A stretch of DNA of 64,000 nucleotides from Helicobacter pylori (lineage in GTDB: Bacteria > Campylobacterota > Campylobacteria > Campylobacterales > Helicobacteraceae). The notes beneath the pieces are model-generated. The model had not been told where the DNA came from and searched no databases. It saw nothing but the letters and a program-made list of their open reading frames with translations. Positions 1-10,007 of this stretch are shown in pieces; within the stretch, counting starts at the first letter, position 1; each line of letters begins with the position of its first letter. The stretch spans positions 1,240,001-1,304,000 of the forward strand of contig NZ_LT635477.1 of NCBI RefSeq assembly GCF_900120335.1, given 5' to 3'. The position numbers and the translations under genes were made by a program.

Positions 1-695
1 GTGCTTATGAGGTCATTTACAACCACCTTTCTTACAAGCATGAGATTTTAGACAAATACATAGAGACTAACACGGCTGTGTTTTGGATCAAAAAAGACGA
101 TATTTTTTCTGTCGCTACGATTTTAAGGCATTTGGGCTATGAGTGTTTGAGCGAAATGAGTGCGATAGATTTGTGCGCTAAAAAAGGGCATTTTGAATTG
201 TTTTATCAATTCGTGGGTTTTAGCGATAGCTGTAAGAACCGCCGTAGGGTGCGCGTGAAATGCGTTTTGTTGCCTAATGAGAGCGTGGATTCTTTGAGTT
301 TTTTATACCGATCGGCTAATTGGAGCGAGAGGGAAGCGTATGACATGCTTGGTATTGTGTTTGACAAACACCCCTATTTGAAGCGCCTTATCATGCCGCA
401 TGATTGGGTAGGCCACCCTTTATTGCGCTCTTACCCGCTCAAAGGCGATGAATTCGCCCAATGGTATGAAGTGGATAAAATTTTTGGCAAAGAATACCGA
501 GAAGTGGTGGGTAAAGAGCAGAGAGACAGCGCGAGAGTGGATGAAAAAGACACTTTCAATTTTGCAAAAATCGGCTATGAGCAGGGCAAGGGCGAAGAAT
601 TAAAAGAAACAGAAGAAAAGCATGCGTTTAAGAAAATCCCTTTTGTCAAAGATTTGCACAAAATCGCCCCCACTATCTTAAAAAAGAGGCTATAA
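1..695 (+). CDS. nuoC: NADH-quinone oxidoreductase subunit C, 5' partial
   Basis: Peripheral-arm subunit of respiratory complex I (30-kDa family). The reading frame is open from base 3 with no stop, so the true start lies before the window; the GTG at 78 is an internal valine codon and not a start. The family signature is visible around 300-440: a [12 protein letters not shown] stretch followed by [13 protein letters not shown] and a RSYPLKGD segment, which contact NuoD and NuoB. The C-terminal 60 or so residues are charged and Lys/Glu-rich, beyond the usual core. The stop at 693-695 is separated by one base from nuoD, so it is the first visible gene of the nuo operon. Identification is secure; only the length is unknown. 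Confidence 0.96.
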   Translation, partial: AYEVIYNHLSYKHEILDKYIETNTAVFWIKKDDIFSVATILRHLGYECLSEMSAIDLCAKKGHFELFYQFVGFSDSCKNRRRVRVKCVLLPNESVDSLSFLYRSANWSEREAYDMLGIVFDKHPYLKRLIMPHDWVGHPLLRSYPLKGDEFAQWYEVDKIFGKEYREVVGKEQRDSARVDEKDTFNFAKIGYEQGKGEELKETEEKHAFKKIPFVKDLHKIAPTILKKRL

Positions 696-696
696 A

Positions 697-1926
697 ATGG
701 CTCAAAATTTCACGAAACTCAACCCCCAGTTTGAAAACATCATTTTTGAACATGACGACAACCAAATGATTTTAAACTTTGGCCCCCAACACCCCAGTAG
801 CCATGGGCAATTGCGCTTGATTTTGGAATTGGAGGGTGAAAAAATCATTAAGGCTACCCCTGAAATTGGCTACTTGCATAGAGGCTGTGAAAAGTTAGGC
901 GAAAACATGACCTATAACGAATACATGCCCACTACTGACAGGTTGGATTACACTTCTTCTACCAGCAATAATTACGCTTACGCTTATGCGGTAGAGACCT
1001 TGCTCAATTTAGAAATCCCGCGCCGAGCGCAAGTGATCCGCACGATTTTACTAGAGCTTAACCGCATGATTTCACACATCTTTTTTATCAGCGTGCATGC
1101 TTTAGATGTGGGGGCGATGAGCGTGTTTTTGTATGCGTTTAAAACGAGGGAATACGGGCTGGATTTGATGGAGGATTATTGCGGAGCCAGGCTCACGCAT
1201 AACGCTATAAGGATTGGGGGCGTGCCTTTGGATTTGCCCCCGAATTGGTTAGAGGGCTTAAAAAAGTTTTTAGGCGAAATGAGGGAATGCAAAAAACTCA
1301 TTCAAGGCTTATTGGATAAGAATCGCATTTGGCGGATGCGCTTGGAAAATGTGGGCGTTGTAACGCCAAAAATGGCGCAAAGTTGGGGCATGAGCGGTAT
1401 CATGTTAAGAGGGACTGGGATCGCTTATGACATTAGAAAAGAAGAACCTTATGAGCTTTATAAAGAGCTTGATTTTGATGTGCCGGTGGGCAATTATGGC
1501 GATAGTTATGATCGGTATTGTTTGTATATGTTAGAAATTGATGAAAGCATTCGCATCATTGAGCAACTCATTCCCATGTATGCTAAAACCGATACGCCCA
1601 TCATGGCCCAAAACCCGCATTACATTTCCGCCCCAAAAGAAGATATAATGACGCAAAACTACGCCTTGATGCAGCATTTTGTTTTAGTGGCTCAAGGCAT
1701 GCGCCCGCCCGTTGGGGAAGTGTATGCCCCCACAGAAAGCCCTAAAGGGGAATTAGGGTTTTTTATCCATTCAGAGGGCGAGCCTTACCCTCACAGATTA
1801 AAAATCAGAGCCCCTAGCTTTTATCACATCGGGGCTTTAAGCGATATTTTAGTGGGGCAATATTTAGCGGATGCAGTAACCGTGATTGGCTCAACCAATG
1901 CGGTGTTTGGCGAGGTGGATAGATGA
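697..1926 (+). CDS. nuoD: NADH-quinone oxidoreductase subunit D
   Basis: The 49-kDa subunit that forms the quinone-binding cavity of complex I together with NuoB. The 409-residue length is normal. Seen: GPQHPSSHG at residues 29-37 (the quinone-site His loop), [12 protein letters not shown] near 55-66, and the family C-terminus ending GEVDR. The hydrogenase-large-subunit-like fold lacks the metal-binding cysteine pairs, as expected for complex I. Its TGA overlaps the next ATG (ATGA at 1923-1926), which predicts coupled translation. NuoC and NuoD are separate genes here, unlike the fused form of enterobacteria. Confidence 0.98.
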   Translation: MAQNFTKLNPQFENIIFEHDDNQMILNFGPQHPSSHGQLRLILELEGEKIIKATPEIGYLHRGCEKLGENMTYNEYMPTTDRLDYTSSTSNNYAYAYAVETLLNLEIPRRAQVIRTILLELNRMISHIFFISVHALDVGAMSVFLYAFKTREYGLDLMEDYCGARLTHNAIRIGGVPLDLPPNWLEGLKKFLGEMRECKKLIQGLLDKNRIWRMRLENVGVVTPKMAQSWGMSGIMLRGTGIAYDIRKEEPYELYKELDFDVPVGNYGDSYDRYCLYMLEIDESIRIIEQLIPMYAKTDTPIMAQNPHYISAPKEDIMTQNYALMQHFVLVAQGMRPPVGEVYAPTESPKGELGFFIHSEGEPYPHRLKIRAPSFYHIGALSDILVGQYLADAVTVIGSTNAVFGEVDR

Positions 1927-2153
1927 AACGCTTTGATTTACGCCCCTTAAAAGCAGATATTTTTGAACGCTTAGAAGAATTGATTGAAAAAGAAATGCAA
2001 CCTAATGAAGTCGCTATTTTCATGTTTGAAGTGGGGGATTTTTCTAATATCCCTAAGAGCGCTGAATTTATCCAATCTAAAGGGCATGAGCTCCTCAATT
2101 CTTTGCGTTTCAATCAAGCGGATTGGACGATTGTCGTGAGAAAAAAGGCTTGA
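1923..2153 (+). CDS. Small NuoE-position protein of the Nuo operon (NuoX type)
   Basis: A 76-residue protein at the place where nuoE normally lies. It has no thioredoxin-like [2Fe-2S] cysteines (only basic, acidic and hydrophobic residues; there is no Cys at all), so it cannot be a classical NuoE. In Campylobacter/Helicobacter the same position carries a lineage-specific small protein replacing NuoE, thought to help couple a non-NADH electron donor. Start ATG overlaps the nuoD stop; the C-terminus ends WTIVVRKKA, after which translation probably re-initiates. Function beyond association with the Nuo complex is inferred from position alone. Confidence 0.85.
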   Translation: MKRFDLRPLKADIFERLEELIEKEMQPNEVAIFMFEVGDFSNIPKSAEFIQSKGHELLNSLRFNQADWTIVVRKKA

Positions 2154-3136
2154 TTTTGAGCGGCTTTAACCCCTTAAATTCCCCTTTAAGCACAAGCTCT
2201 TCAATTAGTTTGAAAGAAGCTTATTATTTAGAAAAATTATCTCTTCAAAAAGGGTTTAAGATCAATTACAAATTGAGCGAAGATAGCTTAAACCTTTTAG
2301 AAAAAAGCGATTTGTGCGTTTTGTTTGGGGGTTTTTCAAACGCTTGTTTGAATGAAAACGAACGATGGATTTTAGAAAGCATTAACCAATCAAAACGCCC
2401 CTACGCCCTATTAAGACCCTTACAAGATACAAGAGACTTGCAAGAAAATTGCCTTTTTGCATCATATGAAATCCACACGGAAGCGGCGATTTTGGCTTTG
2501 ATTTTAAGGGGCATTTTAGAAAAAACCTCATCATTAAAAGGGCATGTTTTAGAAAAAATAGATGTGGGGTATTTAAGCTCTGAAGCGAACATGAGCGAAG
2601 AGGAATTGCAAGAACTTATCGCGCTTATTGTTAAAGCAAAAAAAAGGGCACTTGTTTTAAACAGAGAAATCACTAAGCATGCTCATAGCGCTTTTTTATA
2701 CACCCTTTTAAGCGGGTTGCAAAACTACCTAGAAATTTTACACATCCCTTGCAATGATTCAAGCGCAACGACCGCTTTTTATGATTCTAAAGATCAAGAA
2801 TGGTTGCTAGAAACAGCCCTAAAAGAGGGCGTTTTGCCTTTTGAATCAGAGCTTAAAGATTTAGAGTCTTTAGAACAAATCAGTGAGGCTAACGGCTCGT
2901 TTGTCTATGTTTCTTATAAGAGCCTTAAAACCCCTAAATTGTCTTTTTCCAAGCAATTCAAGATCGCTAACAAGATCCAGCATTCTAAAGCAAAGTTTCA
3001 AATCTCCAATCAAACGCTAGAATGCGAGTTAGAAGAAAGCCCTAATTTGAAGGGCTTGATTGCGATTTTAGAAGGGGCGTTTTTTGACACCTACCCTTAT
3101 ATCCCTATTTTATCCCACTCTCAAGGAATTTCATGA
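2150..3136 (+). CDS. NuoF-position protein of the Nuo operon (NuoY type)
   Basis: A roughly 328-residue protein at the nuoF position. It lacks the GxGxxG NADH/FMN-binding loops and the CxxCxxC iron-sulphur motif of NuoF, so it is not an NADH-oxidising subunit. It is a lineage-specific protein of epsilonproteobacterial complex I. No ATG start is available: a TTG at 2123 would overlap the previous gene by 31 bases, while TTG at 2150 overlaps its TGA as TTGA, the same coupling pattern used elsewhere in this operon, so 2150 is preferred. The 3' end overlaps nuoG as ATGA. Probably mediates entry of electrons from an alternative donor; this role is inference. Confidence 0.82.
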   Translation: MILSGFNPLNSPLSTSSSISLKEAYYLEKLSLQKGFKINYKLSEDSLNLLEKSDLCVLFGGFSNACLNENERWILESINQSKRPYALLRPLQDTRDLQENCLFASYEIHTEAAILALILRGILEKTSSLKGHVLEKIDVGYLSSEANMSEEELQELIALIVKAKKRALVLNREITKHAHSAFLYTLLSGLQNYLEILHIPCNDSSATTAFYDSKDQEWLLETALKEGVLPFESELKDLESLEQISEANGSFVYVSYKSLKTPKLSFSKQFKIANKIQHSKAKFQISNQTLECELEESPNLKGLIAILEGAFFDTYPYIPILSHSQGIS

Positions 3137-5664
3137 TCACAATGAATATCAATGGCAAAACGATTGAATGCCAAGAGGGACAAAGCGTTTTAGAGGCCGC
3201 TAGGAGCGCTGGGATCTACATCCCTACCATTTGCTATTTAAGCGGTTGCTCGCCCACAGTCGCATGCAAAATGTGCATGGTTGAAATGGATGGCAAACGC
3301 ATTTATAGCTGCAACACGAAAGCCAAAAATAACGCCGTTATCCTCACTAACACCCCCACGCTCATGGATGAAAGAAAAAGCATCATGCAAACTTATGATG
3401 TCAACCACCCCCTAGAGTGTGGCGTGTGCGATAAGAGCGGGGAGTGCGAATTGCAAGACATGACGCATTTAACTGGCGTGGAGCACCAACCCTATGCGGT
3501 GGCTGATGATTTTAAAGCGCTAGATTCATGGGCAAAAGCCTTGTATGACCCTAATTTGTGCATCATGTGCGAAAGGTGCGTAACCACTTGCAAGGACAAT
3601 GTGGGCGAAAACAACCTCAAAGCCACTAAAGCCGATTTGCATGCTCCGGATAAATTTAAAGACAGCATGTCCAAAGACGCTTTTAGCGTGTGGAGTCGCA
3701 AGCAAAAAGGCATTATTTCTTTTGTGGGCAGCGTGCCTTGCTATGATTGTGGGGAATGCATTGCGGTATGCCCTGTGGGCGCTTTGAGCTATAAAGATTT
3801 CGCTTACACGGCTAACGCATGGGAACTAAAAAAGATCCATTCTACCTGTTCGCATTGCTCAGCCGGGTGCTTGATTTCTTATGATGTGCGCCATTTTGAT
3901 ACTCTAGGCGAAGAGTCTAAGATTTTTAGGGTACTTAATGATTTTTACCATAACCCTATTTGTGGGGCGGGTCGGTTTGCTTTTGACGTGAGCTCTAGCC
4001 CTAAAGGCAGCGCCAATCTTAAAGAAGCGCAAAACGCCCTCAAAGAATGCGAAGCGGTGCGAATAGGTGGGGACATTACGAATGAAGAAGCGTTTTTGAT
4101 AGAGCGTTTGAGGAAAGAATTGAATTTTAAAATCTACAACAAAGATTTATACCCTTTCCAACAATTCTTAAAAGTATTGGGTGAAATTAAACGCCCCAAT
4201 ATTGAAGAGATTAAAACTTCTCATTTAGTCATTACGATTGGCTCTTCTATCAAAACGGAAAACCCTTTAGTGCGCTATGCTATTAATAACGCTCTCAAAC
4301 TCAATAAAGCCTCTTTGATCGCTATGCACCCTATCAAAGATAACGCGTTAGCGAATTTGTGCCGAAGCTCTTTTTGCATCACCCATGAAGTGGGGGCTGA
4401 AGAAATCCTTTTAGGCATGCTTTTAAAAATGCTTAACATTGAAAGCGCGGCTCTAAAAAGCTTAGAAGATTCCAAACAAAGCATTGTGGATGAAGCGGCT
4501 CTTAAAGCCTTAGAAGAAGAGCGGAAAAAGGCTTTAGAACAAGCCGAGCAAGGGTGCAGTATTGGAGAAAATAAAGAAGAAAATCAAGAAGAGAATAAAA
4601 CAGAAGCAGCTGCCCCAAAAGAAAATCAAACAGAAAACAAGACAGAGGTTGAAGAAGAAAGGATTGAAGTCCCTACCAAAACCACTTACTTGTTGCTTGA
4701 AGAAGCGGGCATCAATTTAGAAACTTATGAAAAAATTCTCGCTCTTTTGCAAAAATCAAATAACACCCTGCTAGTGGTTGGCGAAGAAATTTATAGCCAT
4801 AAACAAGCCCACAATATCGCTAAGATGTTGCGTTTATTAGCCCAAAAAAGCGCTATTAAGATCATTCTTATCCCCCCGAGCGCGAACGCTTTAGGCATCG
4901 CTTCCATTTGTGAATTGAGCGAAGAAGTTTTTGAACATGAAAAAATCGTAGGCATTCGCGCTCAAGGGGATTTCACTATCAATAGCGACGATAGGGTTTT
5001 TGGGAAAGACGCTGTCAGTAAAGTGGATTTTATTTTGCCCAGTCTCAACCAGCTAGAAGGCACGATCACTAATGTTGAAGGGCGTGTGTTGCCCTTAAAA
5101 CCGGCTTTAAGGTTTGAAGGCTATGACTTGAGCGATATCATGCAAGGTTTTGGCTTTGTGGAAGAAAACCTCACAGAATGCACCCACAAACTCCCTACAG
5201 AAGCGGGCTTTAAAGCCTTAGAGTTTGATCATCTAACCAATTATTTCACTAACGACAGGGCTAATCACAGAGGCTATTTATTAGGAACAAGCCATTTTGA
5301 AAACAGCGCTAAAGAATGCGAAACCACAGAATGCGAGCCTATCAAGCCTTTAAAAGAAAAAATCGTTTTCAACGCTTATTTAAAATACCCAGAAACGCAA
5401 TTCAATAACGCCACCAATAAAAGCGAGAATCTGCAATTAAAAGCCGGTGTCTATGTGTCTAAAGCCTTCTTAAAAAAATTGAATAAAGAAGTGGGGCAAA
5501 ACATCACTTTAACTAAAGAAGAAGAGGAATTAACAGGCGTTTTGTATCTTGATGAGAGCTTGGATCAGGAGGTGTTTGTCATTTCGCCTTCTCTTTTGAC
5601 AAACCATTCTAGCTTTTTTAGAGAGGGCGTGTTTGATAGCGTGGATTTAAAGGAGCAAGCATGA
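3133..5664 (+). CDS. nuoG: NADH-quinone oxidoreductase subunit G
   Basis: Iron-sulphur subunit of complex I, 843 residues. Clusters in order: an N-terminal [2Fe-2S] domain with cysteines in CYLSGC, CKMC and YSC; the HxxxCxxC ligand set beginning HPLECGVC; two ferredoxin-type sets (CIMCERCVTTC and CYDCGECIAVC); then the CxxCxxxC set (CSHCSAGC) plus a later Cys in NPICGAG that matches the N7 cluster seen only in some bacteria. The C-terminal half is molybdopterin-oxidoreductase-like. A Glu/Lys/Asn-rich low-complexity insertion lies at about residues 459-512. With no NuoE or NuoF, this is the likely electron entry point. Start at 3133 has AAGGAA upstream; ATG at 3142 is an alternative. Confidence 0.97.
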   Translation: MITMNINGKTIECQEGQSVLEAARSAGIYIPTICYLSGCSPTVACKMCMVEMDGKRIYSCNTKAKNNAVILTNTPTLMDERKSIMQTYDVNHPLECGVCDKSGECELQDMTHLTGVEHQPYAVADDFKALDSWAKALYDPNLCIMCERCVTTCKDNVGENNLKATKADLHAPDKFKDSMSKDAFSVWSRKQKGIISFVGSVPCYDCGECIAVCPVGALSYKDFAYTANAWELKKIHSTCSHCSAGCLISYDVRHFDTLGEESKIFRVLNDFYHNPICGAGRFAFDVSSSPKGSANLKEAQNALKECEAVRIGGDITNEEAFLIERLRKELNFKIYNKDLYPFQQFLKVLGEIKRPNIEEIKTSHLVITIGSSIKTENPLVRYAINNALKLNKASLIAMHPIKDNALANLCRSSFCITHEVGAEEILLGMLLKMLNIESAALKSLEDSKQSIVDEAALKALEEERKKALEQAEQGCSIGENKEENQEENKTEAAAPKENQTENKTEVEEERIEVPTKTTYLLLEEAGINLETYEKILALLQKSNNTLLVVGEEIYSHKQAHNIAKMLRLLAQKSAIKIILIPPSANALGIASICELSEEVFEHEKIVGIRAQGDFTINSDDRVFGKDAVSKVDFILPSLNQLEGTITNVEGRVLPLKPALRFEGYDLSDIMQGFGFVEENLTECTHKLPTEAGFKALEFDHLTNYFTNDRANHRGYLLGTSHFENSAKECETTECEPIKPLKEKIVFNAYLKYPETQFNNATNKSENLQLKAGVYVSKAFLKKLNKEVGQNITLTKEEEELTGVLYLDESLDQEVFVISPSLLTNHSSFFREGVFDSVDLKEQA

Positions 5665-6650
5665 GCGCTTATATCATTGAAACCTTGATTAAAATTTTGA
5701 TTTTAGTCGCTGTTTTTTCGGCTTTAGGAGGCTTTGCCACTTATATTGAAAGGAAAGTGTTAGCCTATTTCCAACGCCGTTTAGGGCCTTGTTATGTGGG
5801 GCCTTTTGGGCTTTTGCAAGTCGCAGCAGACGGCATTAAGCTTTTCACTAAAGAAGACATTATCCCCCAAGGCGCGAACAAATTCATTTTCACGCTAGCG
5901 CCCATTATTGCGATGGTGAGCGCGTTTGTGTCCATGGCGCCTATCCCCTTTTTCCCTAATTTCACTCTGTTTGGCTATGAGATCAAGCCCCTTATTTCTG
6001 ACATCAACATTGGCTTTTTGTTTTTCTTGGCCGTGGGTTCAGCAGGGATTTATGCACCCATTTTAGCCGGGCTTGCCTCCAATAACAAATACTCCTTAAT
6101 TGGCTCAGCGAGAGCGACGATCCAACTGCTCAGCTTTGAAGTGGTCAGCACCTTAACCATTCTAGCCCCCTTAATGGTGGTAGGATCGCTCTCTTTGGTG
6201 GAAATCAATCATTACCAAAGCGGTGGGTTTTTAGACTGGCTTGTGTTTAAGCAGCCTCTAGCGTTTGTTTTGTTTTTGATCGCAAGCTACGCTGAATTGA
6301 ATCGAACCCCCTTTGACTTGTTAGAGCATGAAGCCGAGATCGTGGCGGGGTATTGCACCGAATACAGCGGCTTGAAATGGGGCATGTTCTTTTTAGCGGA
6401 ATACGCGCATTTATTCGCTTTTTCTTTTGTGATTTCTATTGTGTTTTTTGGTGGGTTTAACGCATGGGGCTTTATCCCTGGGGGCATAGCGATTTTAATC
6501 AAAGCGGGCTTTTTTGTCTTTTTATCCATGTGGGTTAGAGCGACTTATCCGCATGTAAGACCCGATCAGTTGATGAACATGTGTTGGAAAATCATGCTGC
6601 CTTTAGCGTTATTGAACATCGTGCTAACAGGCATTATCATTTTAATTTAA
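5661..6650 (+). CDS. nuoH: NADH-quinone oxidoreductase subunit H
   Basis: Membrane subunit forming the floor of the quinone cavity and linking the peripheral arm to the proton-pumping arm. It has 329 residues and about eight hydrophobic helices. The conserved [14 protein letters not shown] loop after the first helix and the acidic loop with [18 protein letters not shown] are present; these carry the conserved Glu/Asp residues of the family. Start overlaps the nuoG stop (ATGA). Confidence 0.98.
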   Translation: MSAYIIETLIKILILVAVFSALGGFATYIERKVLAYFQRRLGPCYVGPFGLLQVAADGIKLFTKEDIIPQGANKFIFTLAPIIAMVSAFVSMAPIPFFPNFTLFGYEIKPLISDINIGFLFFLAVGSAGIYAPILAGLASNNKYSLIGSARATIQLLSFEVVSTLTILAPLMVVGSLSLVEINHYQSGGFLDWLVFKQPLAFVLFLIASYAELNRTPFDLLEHEAEIVAGYCTEYSGLKWGMFFLAEYAHLFAFSFVISIVFFGGFNAWGFIPGGIAILIKAGFFVFLSMWVRATYPHVRPDQLMNMCWKIMLPLALLNIVLTGIIILI

Positions 6651-6660
6651 AGGAGGTTTT

Positions 6661-7323
6661 ATGGCCAAACAAGAATACAAGCAACTTCCTAAACGAGCCG
6701 AAATCCATAGCGCGACCGAGCAGTTTAAAGACACCATTAAAACGAGCTTGGGTTTGGATCTATTCAAAGGGTTAGGGCTTACGATCAAGGAATTTTTTAG
6801 CCCAAGCGTAACCATCCATTACCCTATGGAGCAACTCCCCTTAAGCCCACGCTATCGCGCGGTGCATAATCTGCAACGGCTTTTAGACTCAGGCTCTGAA
6901 AGGTGTATTGGTTGTGGGCTGTGCGAAAAGATTTGCACGAGCAATTGCATAAGGATCATCACGCATAAGGGCGAAGACAACCGCAAAAAGATCGATTCTT
7001 ACACGATCAATTTGGGGCGTTGCATTTATTGCGGGTTGTGCGCGGAAGTTTGCCCAGAATTGGCGATCGTTATGGGGAATCGGTTTGAAAACGCCAGCAC
7101 CCAACGCTCCCAATACGGCTCTAAAAGCGAGTTTCTAACGAGCGAACAAGACGCTAAAAACTGCTCGCATGCCGAATTTTTAGGCTTTGGTGCGGTAAGC
7201 CCTAATTATAACGAACGCATGCAAGCCACCCCTTTAGATTATGTCCAAGAGCCTTCAAAAGAAGAATCCAAAGAAGAGTCTCTAGCAAGCCCAGAAAGTA
7301 ATAAGGGAGATGAAAATGTTTGA
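6661..7323 (+). CDS. nuoI: NADH-quinone oxidoreductase subunit I
   Basis: Two-[4Fe-4S] ferredoxin subunit that passes electrons toward NuoB. Both CxxCxxCxxxC motifs are intact: [15 protein letters not shown] at about residues 81-95 and [12 protein letters not shown] at about 121-132. At 220 residues it is longer than many NuoI proteins, with a hydrophilic C-terminal tail rich in Glu, Ser and Lys. A strong ribosome-binding site (AAAGGAGG) precedes the ATG; this is one of the few genes in the operon not overlapping the one before it. Confidence 0.97.
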   Translation: MAKQEYKQLPKRAEIHSATEQFKDTIKTSLGLDLFKGLGLTIKEFFSPSVTIHYPMEQLPLSPRYRAVHNLQRLLDSGSERCIGCGLCEKICTSNCIRIITHKGEDNRKKIDSYTINLGRCIYCGLCAEVCPELAIVMGNRFENASTQRSQYGSKSEFLTSEQDAKNCSHAEFLGFGAVSPNYNERMQATPLDYVQEPSKEESKEESLASPESNKGDENV

Positions 7324-7864
7324 AACCATTGCCTTTTATTTCTTTGCGATCCTTACTTTAAGCATGGCGTTAGTGGTGATCACCACCACGAATATCCTCT
7401 ATGCCATCACCGCTCTCGCTAGCAGCATGGTTTTTATCTCTGCTTTTTTCTTTTTACTGGACGCTGAGTTTTTGGGCGTGGTGCAAATCACGGTGTATGT
7501 GGGCGCGGTCATTGTGATGTATGCGTTTGGCATGATGTTTTTCAACTCCGCTGCAGAAGTGGTTGAACGCAAGCAAAGCCCTAAAATCTTGTGCGTTCTT
7601 TCATTTGGCGTGGCGCTGTTGCTCACCTTGATTTTAAGCGCTCCTAGCATTGGCGAAAACCTTTCTAAGCAAGTCAATTCCAACGCTATTGATGCGCAAA
7701 TCCCTAACATTAAAGCGATTGGCTATGTGCTTTTCACCAATTACCTCATTCCCTTTGAAGCGGCGGCTTTAATGCTTTTAGTCGCTATGGTTGGAGGCAT
7801 CGCTACAGGGATTCAAAAAATCCATGGGAAAAATCACACGCATTTTATAAAGGAATCTCTATGA
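7316..7864 (+). CDS. nuoJ: NADH-quinone oxidoreductase subunit J
   Basis: Membrane subunit with about five hydrophobic helices, including the conserved third helix ([20 protein letters not shown]) with its pi-bulge region. Two ATGs compete: 7310 touches the AGGGAG ribosome-binding site, whereas 7316 lies about six bases after it, so 7316 is chosen (182 residues). It overlaps the end of nuoI by 8 bases and its TGA overlaps nuoK as ATGA. Confidence 0.95.
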   Translation: MFETIAFYFFAILTLSMALVVITTTNILYAITALASSMVFISAFFFLLDAEFLGVVQITVYVGAVIVMYAFGMMFFNSAAEVVERKQSPKILCVLSFGVALLLTLILSAPSIGENLSKQVNSNAIDAQIPNIKAIGYVLFTNYLIPFEAAALMLLVAMVGGIATGIQKIHGKNHTHFIKESL

Positions 7865-8163
7865 TAGGGTTAAACCACTATTTGATTGTTTCAGGGTTGC
7901 TCTTTTGCATTGGTTTAGCGGGCATGCTGAAACGCAAAAACATTCTATTGCTCTTTTTTTCCACAGAAATCATGCTCAATGCGATCAATATCGGTTTTGT
8001 AGCGATCTCTAGATACACGCACAATTTAGACGGGCAGATGTTCGCGCTCTTTATTATCGCTATTGCCGCTAGTGAGGTGGCTATTGGTTTGGGCTTGGTG
8101 ATTTTGTGGTTTAAGAAATACAAGAGCTTAGATATTGATTCTTTAAACGCTATGAAAGGTTAA
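7861..8163 (+). CDS. nuoK: NADH-quinone oxidoreductase subunit K
   Basis: Smallest Mrp-like membrane subunit of complex I: 100 residues, three helices. Conserved buried glutamates are visible in the second helix (FFSTEIMLNAIN) and third helix (AIAASEVAIGLGLVI), both part of the proton-transfer chain. The start overlaps nuoJ (ATGA) with AAGGAA upstream. Confidence 0.98.
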   Translation: MIGLNHYLIVSGLLFCIGLAGMLKRKNILLLFFSTEIMLNAINIGFVAISRYTHNLDGQMFALFIIAIAASEVAIGLGLVILWFKKYKSLDIDSLNAMKG

Positions 8164-8165
8164 GC

Positions 8166-10004
8166 ATGCAATATTCTTCTTTGCTGTCAGTGGTGTTGTT
8201 TTTGCCTTTAATCGGTGCGATTTATGCGGGGCTGTTTGGGGCTAAAGCTAAAGCGTTGCATGTGGGCGTTTTCAATTCTTTGTGCGTGCTGGTTTCTTTA
8301 ATTGGCGCAGTAGTTCTTTTCATTCAAGCATGGCATCATCAAAGCTATGAAAAATATTTGTTTGATTGGATCGTGATAGGGAATTTTAAAGTCGGCTTTT
8401 CTCTCATGCTGGATAATGTCAATGCGGTCATGATTGTTGTGGTCACTTTAGTTTCTTTCTTAGTGCATGTGTATTCCATAGGCTATATGGAGCATGATAC
8501 AGGGTTTAACCGCTATTTTTCCTACCTCAGCGGCTTTGTGTTTTCCATGCTGATTTTGGTGTTGAGCGATAATTTTTTAGGGCTTTTCATTGGTTGGGAA
8601 GGGGTGGGGCTATGCTCTTACTTGCTCATTGGCTTTTGGTATCATAAAAAAAGCGCGAATGACGCTTCCATTGAAGCTTTTGTGATGAATCGGATCACGG
8701 ATTTAGGCATGCTCATGGGGATTATTTTGATCTTTTGGAATTTTGGCACCCTCCAGTATAAAGAAGTCTTTAGCATGCTCAATAACGCCGATTATTCCAT
8801 GCTCTTTTACATCAGCGTGTTTCTTTTCATTGGCGCTATGGGGAAGAGTGCGCAATTCCCCATGCACACATGGTTAGCCAACGCTATGGAGGGGCCAACC
8901 CCCGTATCCGCCCTCATCCATGCAGCGACAATGGTAACTGCTGGGGTGTATCTGGTCATTAGAGCCAACCCTTTGTATAGCGCGGTGTTTGAAGTGGGCT
9001 ATTTCATCGCATGCTTAGGGGCGTTTGTGGCTCTTTTTGGGGCGAGCATGGCTTTAGTCAATAAGGATCTAAAGCGCATCGTGGCTTATTCCACGCTTTC
9101 TCAATTAGGCTATATGTTTGTAGCGGCCGGTCTTGGGGCTTATGCGATCGCGCTTTTCCACCTCTTCACGCATGCGTTTTTCAAATCGCTCCTTTTCTTA
9201 GGCTCAGGCAATATCATGCATGCGATGGAAGACAATTTGGATATTACCAAAATGGGCGCTTTATACAAGCCCATGAAAATCACAGCGATCTTTATGATTA
9301 TAGGGTCAGTGGCTTTGTGTGGGATCTACCCCTTTGCAGGCTATTTCTCCAAAGACAAGATTTTAGAAGTGGCTTTTGGGATGCACCACCACATTTTATG
9401 GTTTGTTCTTTTGATTGGGGCGATCTTTACCGCTTTTTATAGCTTCAGGCTCATCATGCTGGTGTTTTTTGCGCCCAAACAGCACGAAATCAACCACCCC
9501 CATGAGGCTCAAAATTTCATGCTTTTAAGCATGCTGCCGTTAGGGATTTTAGCGGTCATTGCCGGGTTTTTTGAAGAGCCGTTTTTTCATTTCATCTCTC
9601 AAGTGATCCCTAGCGTTGGAGAGTATCCAGTCCCGCTCACTCTTTTAATCAGTATCACCACCATAGTGGTGTTGTTGAGTATCGCCTACGCCATATTTAA
9701 ATATAAAAATGGTATCACTTCCAAAAAAGAGGGGGGCTTTTTATACAAGCTCTTGCTCAACCAATACTATATCCCACAGCTCTATCAAGGGATTGCAAAA
9801 GTTTTTAGCACTATCGCTTCATTCTTGCACCAGGTCGTGGAATTAAGGATCATTGATACGATAGTGGATACCATAGGAAGAAGCGTTTTTGTTATAGGGC
9901 GTGTGTTTAGGGCTAGCCAAGATGGGAATTTAACCTCCATGCTGCGCTTCATGGTGGCTGGGGTTTTAATCTTGTTAGCGTTTGTAGCTTTTTTTGGGAG
10001 ATAA
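8166..10004 (+). CDS. nuoL: NADH-quinone oxidoreductase subunit L
   Basis: Distal antiporter-like proton-pumping subunit, 612 residues, many hydrophobic helices. Family landmarks: GWEGVGLCSYLLIGFW (Glu in TM5), the GAMGKSAQFPMHTWLANAMEGPTPVSALIH segment containing the TM7 lysine, KDLKRIVAYSTLSQLGYM, and the FTHAFFKSLLFLGSGN histidine/lysine region. The long C-terminal part would include the lateral helix. It starts two bases after nuoK. Confidence 0.98.
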   Translation: MQYSSLLSVVLFLPLIGAIYAGLFGAKAKALHVGVFNSLCVLVSLIGAVVLFIQAWHHQSYEKYLFDWIVIGNFKVGFSLMLDNVNAVMIVVVTLVSFLVHVYSIGYMEHDTGFNRYFSYLSGFVFSMLILVLSDNFLGLFIGWEGVGLCSYLLIGFWYHKKSANDASIEAFVMNRITDLGMLMGIILIFWNFGTLQYKEVFSMLNNADYSMLFYISVFLFIGAMGKSAQFPMHTWLANAMEGPTPVSALIHAATMVTAGVYLVIRANPLYSAVFEVGYFIACLGAFVALFGASMALVNKDLKRIVAYSTLSQLGYMFVAAGLGAYAIALFHLFTHAFFKSLLFLGSGNIMHAMEDNLDITKMGALYKPMKITAIFMIIGSVALCGIYPFAGYFSKDKILEVAFGMHHHILWFVLLIGAIFTAFYSFRLIMLVFFAPKQHEINHPHEAQNFMLLSMLPLGILAVIAGFFEEPFFHFISQVIPSVGEYPVPLTLLISITTIVVLLSIAYAIFKYKNGITSKKEGGFLYKLLLNQYYIPQLYQGIAKVFSTIASFLHQVVELRIIDTIVDTIGRSVFVIGRVFRASQDGNLTSMLRFMVAGVLILLAFVAFFGR

Positions 10005-10007
10005 GAA

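Noticed and set aside
78-80. GTG as the start of nuoC
   Set aside because: The same frame is open to the window edge and upstream residues look coding, so the GTG is internal.
1814-2113. Open frame on the minus strand across nuoD/NuoE-like
   Set aside because: Antisense to two well-supported overlapping genes; composition is a mirror of their codons.
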